A stretch of DNA of 21,432 nucleotides from positions 1-21,432 of the forward strand of contig CAZTLI010000030.1 of the NCBI GenBank assembly GCA_964614375.1. Reading direction: 5' to 3'. The notes under the pieces are model-generated. The model was not told the origin of the DNA, did no database searches, and saw only the letters and a program-made list of their open reading frames with translations. Positions 7,223 through 14,077 of the stretch are shown here, piece by piece; position 1 is the stretch's first letter; every line of letters starts with the position of its first letter. The position numbers and the translations under genes are program-made. This DNA is from CAZTLI01 sp964614375 (lineage in GTDB: Bacteria > Chloroflexota > Anaerolineae > Aggregatilineales > Phototrophicaceae).

Positions 7223-8426
7223 CAAGCATCAACCAGATAATTCCGCAGACCATTGTGAGCAAAGTAATCGGCACACCTGCGCGCAGATAGGTCGAAAATC
7301 CGAGCCTGATGTTCTGCTGCGCCGCCAATTCAGCCACAATGAGCGTCGCAGCCGAACCTAATAATGTGAAATTCCCTGCCAGCGTTGACGCCATTGCCAG
7401 CACAAGCCATGTCTGTTGAGGGTCATGAAAAGCTGGAATTTCCGGGCGCAGCAGCAATACCGCCGGTACATTTGAAACAGTATTACTCAACACACCCACG
7501 ATGATGCTGAAGGTCGCAATATCATGCTGCAAAACAGGGCGAACGGCGTTAAAAATCTCTTCACTGATTCCGGTCACTTCAATTGCACCTGTAACCACAA
7601 ACAGCCCGGCAAAGAAAGCCAGCAATTCCCAATCCAATTCCAGCAATTTTGTTGGGCGCAGCCGCGAGATGAGCAGGAAGCCGGCGGCAATACAAGCGGC
7701 AGTCACTATAGGTACACCCACTAAAAATGCAATCATAAGTCCGCTAGTGACGAGTATCGTCCGGGATAACAAGGGCGTATATGGGCGTGTCGCCGGCAGT
7801 ACCGCATCTGGCAAAGGTCTGCGAAATTCGTCAGGGAAAACGAGAACGATCACGATCCAGCACATACACAAACCAACCAAAGCCACTGGCCCTAAATAAG
7901 CCAGAAATGTAAGATATGGGATCTGTCCCGCCTGTCCGATAATCAGATTTTGCGGATTACCGGTGATGGTCGCAACCGAGCCAACATTAGCCGCTGTTGC
8001 CAACCCGATGAGATAAGGGATAGGGTCTCGATTGAGGCGACGAACAATATCCACCACAAGGGGTGTCAACATTAGACAGATGGTATCGTTCAAAAATACC
8101 GCCGATAACAATCCCGATGAAAATATCAAAATCGCCAACAATGTTCGTGGATTGCGCGCTCGTCGCAGTGTGTGACTGGCCACAAAACGGAAAAATCCTG
8201 CCAACCGCAGATTGACATTGACAACCATCATCGCGCCTAACAGCAAGATTGTGCCTATATCTAAGGCGGCAATAGCATCATTTTCACTTATCGCGCCAAC
8301 AAGCACCAGCAAAGCAGCGCCTGTCAGAGCAATCGTCGCCCGATTCATCCGTAGGCCGGGAATGCGCCCTATAGCAATTCCTGCGTATATACCAATGACA
8401 ATGGTGGCAGTCAATAAAGACAACAT
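7215..8426 (-). CDS. ArsB/NhaD/SLC13-type (ion transporter superfamily) permease
   Basis: This 403-residue integral membrane protein has about ten or eleven hydrophobic segments. It shows the two-fold repeat of the ion transporter superfamily: FLNDTICLMLTP at 111-122 and TITGNPQNLIIG at 153-164 in the first half, then a matching re-entrant SNTVSNVPAVLLL and ANFTLLGSAATLIV in the second. GNPQN is shared by arsenite pumps, NhaD and citrate or dicarboxylate carriers. The substrate is not readable; a dicarboxylate or other anion would suit the setting. ATG has no clear Shine-Dalgarno upstream. It follows the short-chain dehydrogenase gene by 34 bp and ends tail-to-tail, overlapping by eight bases with the semialdehyde dehydrogenase gene, leaving no room for a terminator between them. 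Confidence 0.85.
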   Translation of the reverse strand: MLSLLTATIVIGIYAGIAIGRIPGLRMNRATIALTGAALLVLVGAISENDAIAALDIGTILLLGAMMVVNVNLRLAGFFRFVASHTLRRARNPRTLLAILIFSSGLLSAVFLNDTICLMLTPLVVDIVRRLNRDPIPYLIGLATAANVGSVATITGNPQNLIIGQAGQIPYLTFLAYLGPVALVGLCMCWIVIVLVFPDEFRRPLPDAVLPATRPYTPLLSRTILVTSGLMIAFLVGVPIVTAACIAAGFLLISRLRPTKLLELDWELLAFFAGLFVVTGAIEVTGISEEIFNAVRPVLQHDIATFSIIVGVLSNTVSNVPAVLLLRPEIPAFHDPQQTWLVLAMASTLAGNFTLLGSAATLIVAELAAQQNIRLGFSTYLRAGVPITLLTMVCGIIWLMLVT

Positions 8427-8460
8427 AGTTGGTAGTGGTCGTTGAACGTGCTAATAAATT

Positions 8461-9216
8461 TTACGAGTCAAATTGGAACAATGAACACCCGCCATCCAAA
8501 AGCAGAATCGTACCCGTCATATAGGCTGCCTGCGGGCTGGCGAGATAAACTACCGCCTGCGCGATTTCAGTTGGCGTGCCGGGGTCGCCCAGTGGAATCA
8601 CTTTCGCCACACGCGCCGCGTACTGCGGTTCTTCTTGTAGTTGACGCCCCGCCAAACCTGCTCGAACAATGCCCGGCGCAATCGCATTTACCCGAATCCC
8701 ATACTGTGCCAACTCACGCGCCATCGCCTTTGTCAGCATATCCACACCAGCTTTGCTCACTGTATATGGTGCAATTTCAGGCCAGGGGATGTGACCCACC
8801 CAGCTAGACGTTAGGATAATGCGCCCGAGCGTACTGTTGGCAACCATCTTTCGCGCTGCTGATTGGCATACATTGAAGCAGCCTGTCAAATTAATGTCGA
8901 TGTGCTTTTGCCAGTTTGCCTGTGTTACTTCGAGAAAAGGAGCAGATTCCACAATCCCGGCATTTGAACACACAATGTCCAGCCGATCTAGCGACGCGAT
9001 GTGCTTATCTACTGTCGCCCGGTCTTGAACATCCACCTGTTGATACACAACCGATTGTCCCGTTTCCTGTACCCGTGCGATACGGTCAGCAGCAGCATCT
9101 TCAGTTAAGATGTCCCACATCACAATAGATGCGCCTGCCTGTGCCAGATGCGCCGCCATCGCATTGCCAAGATCACCTGCTGCACCTGTAACTAAAGCTG
9201 TTTGACCCGTAAGCAT
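8461..9216 (-). CDS. Short-chain dehydrogenase/reductase (SDR), classical type
   Basis: This 251-residue classical SDR has the nucleotide motif TGAAGDLG at 10-17, D35 at the end of strand 2 (NAD preference), NAG at 85-87, and catalytic N109, S138, Y151 and K155 (YTVSK). The C-terminal PGIVRAGL and LLLDGG segments are normal. The substrate is unknown; sugar or polyol oxidation fits the neighbourhood (several bacterial pentose and fucose 1-dehydrogenases are SDRs). An in-frame TTG lies two codons earlier, but the ATG at 9216 has AGGAG six bases upstream and is preferred. It lies downstream of the hairpin terminator at 9230-9259, so it probably has its own promoter and is co-transcribed with the permease gene. 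Confidence 0.9.
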   Translation of the reverse strand: MLTGQTALVTGAAGDLGNAMAAHLAQAGASIVMWDILTEDAAADRIARVQETGQSVVYQQVDVQDRATVDKHIASLDRLDIVCSNAGIVESAPFLEVTQANWQKHIDINLTGCFNVCQSAARKMVANSTLGRIILTSSWVGHIPWPEIAPYTVSKAGVDMLTKAMARELAQYGIRVNAIAPGIVRAGLAGRQLQEEPQYAARVAKVIPLGDPGTPTEIAQAVVYLASPQAAYMTGTILLLDGGCSLFQFDS

Positions 9217-9229
9217 TTTCAACTCCTAT

Positions 9230-9259
9230 CTAAAAAGAGAAACGGGCGCAATGGCCCGT
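9230..9259 (-). terminator. Rho-independent terminator after the ABC importer/lipoprotein operon
   Basis: On the minus strand ACGGGC (9259-9254) pairs perfectly with GCCCGT (9247-9242) around a six-base loop and is followed by TTTCTCTTTTT. It lies 32 bases past the lipoprotein stop codon and separates the ABC operon from the short-chain dehydrogenase gene. Confidence 0.72.
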
Positions 9260-9273
9260 CTTTAGTTTAAACT

Positions 9274-9294
9274 TGATATGACAGTCAAATATCA
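9274..9294. repeat. Inverted repeat TGATAT-N9-ATATCA
   Basis: A perfect 6-bp inverted repeat with a nine-base spacer that overlaps the lipoprotein stop codon. The arms equal the halves of the GntR-site core TGATATATCA, but spread apart. It could mark control of the short-chain dehydrogenase gene; the match may also be chance in AT-rich DNA. Confidence 0.35.
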
Positions 9295-9942
9295 GCTCTC
9301 ATCGCCACCCAATTCGGCTTCCGCCATCACCTGGTCAATCAAAGCCAATGTACTGCGCGACAAGGGCACAAGGGGATTACCTTGCGTGCTGGAAAACGCT
9401 TCAATATTGACTTCGACAAACACTGTGTCAATCTGAAAGATTGCAACAGAACCATATAGACCCGCCCCAAACAGATTAGGCATCGGGAAGTTTTCGTTAG
9501 GGCCACCTGTATCCAATACGCCGCGCCGCACATTTCGCATTCGGTCATAATGTGCCGCTGCATCAACATCTGAATCAAAAATCCCAAACGTCAAATTTGC
9601 CTGACCACCTGTTTGTTCTGTGTAAAAAACGCGGACAGCCAACCCGCCCTGCACATTCGGAGGAATTTCGACACCCTCATCTCCGCGTGTGAAGTCGCGA
9701 CGCCACTCCACTGCCCCAGACCCTAACCGGGCAGGCACAACCGCCAAAAACGTATCAATTATGCCCTGAAGGATATCAACTTCACCTTCGGGCAGAGGTG
9801 TGGGTGTGGGTGTCGGAATAGGGATATTGGTCGGTCCGGCGGTTGGCGTGAAGTCCAAATCATCAGGCGCACAAGCCGCAATCAACAGCAAGACCACAAG
9901 CGCCAATAAATGATGCCGTTTTAGGTAGGAACGATTTGTCAT
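9292..9942 (-). CDS. Lipoprotein of unknown function, coupled to the ABC ATPase
   Basis: This 216-residue protein has a type II signal peptide: basic n-region (NRSYLKRHH), hydrophobic core, and lipobox IAAC with the modified cysteine at residue 24. A flexible Pro/Thr-rich spacer (about 31-50) leads to a globular extracytoplasmic domain. I recognise no family for that domain; it is mixed alpha/beta with an LTFGIFDSDVDAAAHYDRM segment near its middle. Its ATG overlaps the ATPase stop by one base (TAATG), so translation is probably coupled, and the gene is followed by a terminator. It may be an accessory of the importer, for example at the cell surface, but this is inference from position only. 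Confidence 0.8.
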   Translation of the reverse strand: MTNRSYLKRHHLLALVVLLLIAACAPDDLDFTPTAGPTNIPIPTPTPTPLPEGEVDILQGIIDTFLAVVPARLGSGAVEWRRDFTRGDEGVEIPPNVQGGLAVRVFYTEQTGGQANLTFGIFDSDVDAAAHYDRMRNVRRGVLDTGGPNENFPMPNLFGAGLYGSVAIFQIDTVFVEVNIEAFSSTQGNPLVPLSRSTLALIDQVMAEAELGGDES

Positions 9943-10784
9943 TAATCGCCACCTTCATCTGCTTCAGGGTCAAACAATCTAAGGCGCTCCGGGACTAGGC
10001 CAGAGATAATCATCTGTGCAACCTCCGGCTCTGATACATCCGATTTATAAAAGTCACCTAGCTTACGACCTCGATTGATAATTGTAAAACGGTCTGCAAC
10101 GGCATGTACCTGACTGATATTGTGCGTGATAAAAATCACGCTCATACCGCGTTCTTTTGCAGCGAACGTATAATCAAGCACCTTTTGCGTTTCGCCAACC
10201 GACAGTGCCGATGTGGGTTCATCGAGGATAAGCAGTTTCTTACCGAAAAAGACCGCACGACCAATTGCAATCGACTGTCGTTCACCACCAGACATCGTAC
10301 CCACAGTTTCGTCCGGGTCACGAATATGAATCCCTACATCGGACAGCGCCATCATTGTGGTTTCAGCCATTTTCTTTTGATCGAGGAATTGAAACGGCCC
10401 AAATTGAAATGTCGGCTCTTGCCCTAACCAGAAATTGCGGGCAATGCTCATCAGCGGCACCAGCGCCAGGTCCTGGTAGACGGTCTCGATGCCCAGTTCA
10501 CGGGCATCGTGCGGCGAATTGATTTGCACCGGATAGCCGTCAAAGTAAATTTGACCTTTCGTCGGCGTATGAAAACCGGTCAACACCTTAATAAGGGTGG
10601 ACTTGCCGGCCCCGTTGTCACCTAACAATCCAACTATCTCTTGCCGATCAACATGAAAATCGACCCCGCGCAAGGCTTGCACCCCGCCAAAATATTTATG
10701 AATGTCGATCATATCGACAAGGCGGTTATTGCGGTCACTATCGTTTGTTTCTAATTCGGTGTTTAGTTCATTCATTTCACTCAT
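9942..10784 (-). CDS. Sugar ABC transporter ATP-binding protein (single-domain, FrcA-like)
   Basis: This 280-residue ATPase has Walker A GDNGAGKST (55-63), a Q-loop (TVYQDLALV), signature MSGGERQS, Walker B LLILDEPTSA and an H-loop (IFITHNISQ). The insert IARNFWLGQEP after the Q-loop is typical of carbohydrate uptake CUT2 (ribose/fructose-type) ATPases. RbsA-type proteins usually have two ATPase halves in about 500 residues; this one has a single half, as in FrcA, and would work as a homodimer. An acidic, low-complexity N-terminal lead of about 20 residues precedes the domain. It starts nine bases after the permease stop with GGGGG upstream, and its stop overlaps the lipoprotein start. Confidence 0.92.
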   Translation of the reverse strand: MSEMNELNTELETNDSDRNNRLVDMIDIHKYFGGVQALRGVDFHVDRQEIVGLLGDNGAGKSTLIKVLTGFHTPTKGQIYFDGYPVQINSPHDARELGIETVYQDLALVPLMSIARNFWLGQEPTFQFGPFQFLDQKKMAETTMMALSDVGIHIRDPDETVGTMSGGERQSIAIGRAVFFGKKLLILDEPTSALSVGETQKVLDYTFAAKERGMSVIFITHNISQVHAVADRFTIINRGRKLGDFYKSDVSEPEVAQMIISGLVPERLRLFDPEADEGGD

Positions 10785-10793
10785 CGTTGCCCC

Positions 10794-12692
10794 CTATCGC
10801 GCGGTATTTCGCACTTGAGTGTTTAGTACAACCGCGATAATGATGATGACACCCACCGTACCGGAGAACAATCGAGAATCAACACCAATGAGGATTAGCC
10901 CGGTTTGCAACATTCCAAAGATTAGCGCACCCAATAGTGAGCCAATAATGCTGCCATACCCACCACTCAAAAGCGCACCACCTATCACAGTCATTGCAAT
11001 AACTTCGAGTTCCCATCCCTCGCCTTTTAATGGGTCAACCCCGGGATTTCGTGCGGTTTCATAGATTGCCGCAACACCAACCAGAACGGCTGTCAATACG
11101 AAATTTTGCACCTTCACTCGATTGACATTGATCCCCTGCGCGCGGGAAGCGCCGACATTACCCCCAACAGCAAATACTGCATTTCCATAACGGGTCCGCG
11201 TTAGGAAAATATGGAAGAAAACGACGAAGAATATCCACCATACGATAGACATGCGGAAGTTCGCATTCCTCGGTATTTCGCGCACAAGTCCGCGCGTGAC
11301 TTCGGATAGGTCGAATTCCCAGCGTCCATTCACCACATCAAAAAAGCCCACTTGCACGGTTTGATTTTGTCCGAGATGGTGGGCAATAACCAGAATCAGC
11401 CAGCCAATAATAAGCGCAAATACCGCCGTAATAAGCAATCCGTATATACCTCTGGCAATCGCAGTGGTCGTGCCAAAGTCACCATTATTGTTACGAATGT
11501 GCATCGCGGCACGAAAGCGTCGCCAGAATGCGGGCAGTGCGCGATAAATCAAAAACGCTACGACCGCAATCCCAATCAGAGCAAGAATGACGAATGTTAT
11601 TGGCGCAATAAATAGTTGTGGAAAATCAGCAAAATGATCACGGTAACGGAGAATCCGTCCACCGGCAATCACAACTAATGTAATGGCGCGATAGGCCAGG
11701 AGCGTTCCTAAAGTGACAATAAACGATGGAATCCCCGTCCGCACCAAAATGAGACCGTTGATGAGTCCCAGAATCGCCGCAATTCCAATGGCCAGGAGTG
11801 CCGCCGGAAACTCATTGATTGGCCCAATTAAGTGCATAGATGCCAGAAGATTGTTTACACTGTCAATAAACCCGGTGGAGTTCAACGATTCTGCCAGTGG
11901 GCCATGCAGCGGTTGTTCAAGACCCGGAATACCCTGCGTCATAAACACCATAAACGCCATTGCGCTTACACCAAGCACAGACCCAACAGACAAATCAAAT
12001 TCGCCTGAAATCATCAGAATAGTAACGCCAATCGCGATAATGCCTTTGGTCGAAACATTGGTCAGCACCGAAGCGATCGATGTTGGTTCTAAGAACAAAT
12101 CCGTCGCCATGCTGAAACCAAGAAAAATAGCGACAAAACCAATAATCGCGCCTGCACTTGGCGATTTTGCGAGTTCAACTTGTATACGTCTTCCGGGACT
12201 TAGGCCGACAGCCCGCCGAACATCATCCGAGCGTTCACTGCCTTCAGAAACAAATCGGTACACCAAAAAACCGATCACGAGTAAGCCAATTCCCGGAATC
12301 AATCGTACATACTCAGGGTCACGAATATTTTGAGATTGGGTCAGGAATTTGACCACAATCGGGATGGCTACACTCATTACCAGGCCAAGACCCACGAAAG
12401 TGACAATTAGGGACATCCACTGTGACCATGACCAGCTCGCTGGCTCACGGCGATAAAGTCCCCAGGCAGTACGTAAACAACTGACACCTAGCAGCACGCT
12501 GGCAATAATCCCAATCCATTCAATGTCGTTGAGATAACTACGCGGAATATTTGCACGCGCCCCTAATGGTAACCAACCCGTCAAGATTTGCTCGGCAACG
12601 AATAAACTGAGCACACCGACGGACAGCATTAAAATCAAAACTAGAGACGGACGAAGTGGATTTGACCCAGAGTCTTTGAAATAGGATTGCAT
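10794..12692 (-). CDS. Large RbsC-type sugar ABC transporter permease with N-terminal extension and insertions
   Basis: This 632-residue permease of the CUT2 family (BPD_transp_2) is nearly twice the usual 320-350. Core motifs are clear: ISGEFDLSVGSVLG at about 228-241, RTGIPSFIVTLGTL at about 318-331, RYGNAVFAVGGNVGASRAQGI around 501-521 and MTVIGGALLSGGYGSIIGSLLG at about 567-588. An N-terminal block of about four extra hydrophobic segments (around 16-36, 57-77, 92-114, 131-147) comes before the core. The core is interrupted by a loop at about 255-295 and by a long section (about 345-480) with additional hydrophobic stretches. Related XylH-type permeases are also enlarged, so a pentose is possible. 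ATG at 12692 is preferred over a TTG two codons earlier. It forms the pore with the ATPase gene that follows nine bases later. Confidence 0.9.
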   Translation of the reverse strand: MQSYFKDSGSNPLRPSLVLILMLSVGVLSLFVAEQILTGWLPLGARANIPRSYLNDIEWIGIIASVLLGVSCLRTAWGLYRREPASWSWSQWMSLIVTFVGLGLVMSVAIPIVVKFLTQSQNIRDPEYVRLIPGIGLLVIGFLVYRFVSEGSERSDDVRRAVGLSPGRRIQVELAKSPSAGAIIGFVAIFLGFSMATDLFLEPTSIASVLTNVSTKGIIAIGVTILMISGEFDLSVGSVLGVSAMAFMVFMTQGIPGLEQPLHGPLAESLNSTGFIDSVNNLLASMHLIGPINEFPAALLAIGIAAILGLINGLILVRTGIPSFIVTLGTLLAYRAITLVVIAGGRILRYRDHFADFPQLFIAPITFVILALIGIAVVAFLIYRALPAFWRRFRAAMHIRNNNGDFGTTTAIARGIYGLLITAVFALIIGWLILVIAHHLGQNQTVQVGFFDVVNGRWEFDLSEVTRGLVREIPRNANFRMSIVWWIFFVVFFHIFLTRTRYGNAVFAVGGNVGASRAQGINVNRVKVQNFVLTAVLVGVAAIYETARNPGVDPLKGEGWELEVIAMTVIGGALLSGGYGSIIGSLLGALIFGMLQTGLILIGVDSRLFSGTVGVIIIIAVVLNTQVRNTAR

Positions 12693-12790
12693 GGTCAATG
12701 TCTCTTCATAATAAGCACAACATAATAAATACCGAGCCGAAATCGGGTCTTTCAGCGGGCAAGATTCTCACAATTGTTGCTGCGTGGAAA

Positions 12791-12817
12791 TAGGGACAGC
12801 CACAAAGACTGTCCCTA
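12791..12817. repeat. Perfect 9-bp hairpin between binding-protein and permease genes
   Basis: TAGGGACAG (12791-12799) and CTGTCCCTA (12809-12817) pair around a nine-base loop, 18 bases after the binding-protein stop on the minus strand. No U-tract follows, so it is probably an mRNA-stabilising or partial attenuation hairpin that raises binding-protein over permease expression. It may also be one copy of a dispersed palindromic repeat. Confidence 0.6.
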
Positions 12818-12834
12818 CACGTTACGGCTACAAA

Positions 12835-13824
12835 TTAGCGATACCCGGCTTCCGTCAACGAAATAATAGCTTCAACGTTACTGGTGTCAATAACGCCCGG
12901 GCCTGTCAGAATGTCGCCACCCGGTGCGAGGGCGAACTGACTGTTCAGGTACAGCCACATAATCGTCTCGAAACCTTGCAGGTACGGCTGCTGGTCAACG
13001 GCTTGCATCAGATAACCATCCTGAATCATTTGATAGATTTCAGAACTGGTATCATGGGTCGTCGCATAAATCGTGCGCGGGCCAATGCCAGCTTCTTGCA
13101 CATACAAATTGAACGAGCTTGATGGATTCGGGCCAAGGAAGAACGCTGCATTCGTGTCAGGGTTGGCAGTGAAGTAATCATTGAGGACACCAGCAGATGC
13201 AGTCACATCGTTGCTGATGGTCAGACCATCAAGCGGAATACCGGCTTCGTCGAAGACACTCTGAACACCGGCGCAACGGGCTTCCAAGCCACTGTGACCT
13301 ACTTCCTGGATCGGGCATACACCGCGTACGATTTCCACACCGTCAGCGGCTGCTTCAGCCAGTACACGGCTGGCATTGGAGCGACCACCAAGGAATTCGT
13401 TCGCGCCGATGTAGAACAAAGTCGGCAGTGCGTCAGCGGTGCCTGCATTCGGGTCGGCTGTGTTGAACACAATCACCGGAATGCCAGCCTCAGCCGCACG
13501 GTTCACGCCATCACGAATAACTTCGGGATTGGGAACAGTCGTGCCGATACCATCATTGGGACGTGCGAGCGCATCATCCCAGTACCCCGCCATGTCGTCC
13601 ACATTGTCCACCGGGTCTGCAAGCCACACACAGTCCGCATCGAGCAGCGCACAGGCATCTTCCATACCGCGGATTACAACAATCCAGAACGGATTACCCA
13701 CACCACCGTGGCTGACCATGCTAAAGACGAGTTGATCATCCTGAGCACCTACACCACCGATGGCAAGGACGAGAATGCCGATAGTGAGGATCACTACGGG
13801 CAAAAGACGTAAAAGTCTCTTCAT
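12835..13824 (-). CDS. Periplasmic-type sugar-binding protein of the ABC importer
   Basis: This 329-residue protein has a Sec signal peptide (KRLLRLLPVV then a hydrophobic core, likely cleaved after GVGA near residue 27) with no lipobox cysteine. The mature part is a type I periplasmic binding fold (Peripla_BP_4 style), seen in FSMVSHGGVGNPFW, an AAEAGIPVIVFNTADPN segment and IYATTHDTSSEIYQMIQDG with AVDQQPYLQGF. It binds a sugar or related ligand outside the membrane and delivers it to the permease. The ATG at 13824 has GGAGG eight bases upstream; an in-frame TTG five codons earlier overlaps that GGAGG and is rejected. The upstream 250 bp hold a promoter, a LacI-type palindrome and the second copy of the GntR site. 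It is the first gene of the importer operon. Confidence 0.92.
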   Translation of the reverse strand: MKRLLRLLPVVILTIGILVLAIGGVGAQDDQLVFSMVSHGGVGNPFWIVVIRGMEDACALLDADCVWLADPVDNVDDMAGYWDDALARPNDGIGTTVPNPEVIRDGVNRAAEAGIPVIVFNTADPNAGTADALPTLFYIGANEFLGGRSNASRVLAEAAADGVEIVRGVCPIQEVGHSGLEARCAGVQSVFDEAGIPLDGLTISNDVTASAGVLNDYFTANPDTNAAFFLGPNPSSSFNLYVQEAGIGPRTIYATTHDTSSEIYQMIQDGYLMQAVDQQPYLQGFETIMWLYLNSQFALAPGGDILTGPGVIDTSNVEAIISLTEAGYR

Positions 13825-13863
13825 AACAGTTGCCTCCAAACTAAAAATTAATACAAGTTGTCT

Positions 13864-13877
13864 CGAGCAAATGCTCG
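13864..13877. repeat. Inverted repeat in the binding-protein leader
   Basis: CGAGCA and TGCTCG form a perfect 6-bp inverted repeat with a two-base centre, about 40 bp before the binding-protein ATG and downstream of the candidate promoters. It could be an operator or a leader stem. Confidence 0.4.
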
Positions 13878-13930
13878 GTGAGACCGAATTTGGTTAATCT
13901 TTTACAACATCAGGTCATTGCCAACACATA

Positions 13931-13950
13931 AAGATATATGATATATGATT
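13931..13950. promoter_or_regulatory. Probable GntR operator, copy 2, upstream of the ABC importer
   Basis: AAGATATATGATATATGATT differs from the site at 3911-3930 at one position of 20 (G for C at 13947), which breaks the outer part of the palindrome on one side. Orientation relative to the minus-strand gene is the same as at the dehydrogenase operon, and the minus-strand TATCTT that could serve as the -10 element is retained. It lies about 107 bp before the binding-protein ATG. Confidence 0.62.
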
Positions 13951-13975
13951 TCAACAAAAAAACAACAAATTCTTC

Positions 13976-13985
13976 GAAACGTTTC
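13976..13985. promoter_or_regulatory. LacI-type operator candidate
   Basis: GAAACGTTTC is a perfect palindrome with a central CG, in the context CGAAACGTTTCA, close to the general LacI/GalR-family operator form TGAAA-CG-TTTCA. It lies 26 bp from the GntR-like site in the importer promoter region. No LacI-family gene is present in this window, so the regulator would be encoded elsewhere. Confidence 0.5.
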
Positions 13986-14013
13986 ACTAATTTAAGATTG
14001 TCATCAGTAGTGG

Positions 14014-14042
14014 ATATTACTCCGTCCAATCAGGACTGTCAA
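14014..14042 (-). promoter_or_regulatory. Candidate sigma70 promoter for the ABC importer operon
   Basis: On the minus strand a perfect TTGACA (14042-14037) is followed after 17 bp by TAATAT (14019-14014). The start would be near 14007, giving a leader of about 180 bases that contains both the LacI-type palindrome and the GntR-like site. A second, weaker start at the TATCTT within 13931-13936 is possible. Confidence 0.5.
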
Positions 14043-14045
14043 CAA

Positions 14046-14065
14046 GATTCGAATCGGATTCGATT
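14046..14065. repeat. Overlapping palindromes upstream of the importer promoter
   Basis: GATTCGAATC (14046-14055) is a perfect 10-bp palindrome and is followed directly by GGATTCGATT, a near copy of its half. The block ends four bases before the candidate -35 element on the minus strand, the place where an activator would bind. It is also 13 bases past the propeller-protein stop codon. Confidence 0.4.
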
Positions 14066-14077
14066 AACACATGAAGG

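Noticed and set aside
12791..12817. Rho-independent terminator after the binding-protein gene
   Set aside because: The stem is strong, but TTTCCACGCAGC follows instead of a U-tract, and the permease and ATPase genes downstream need the same promoter.
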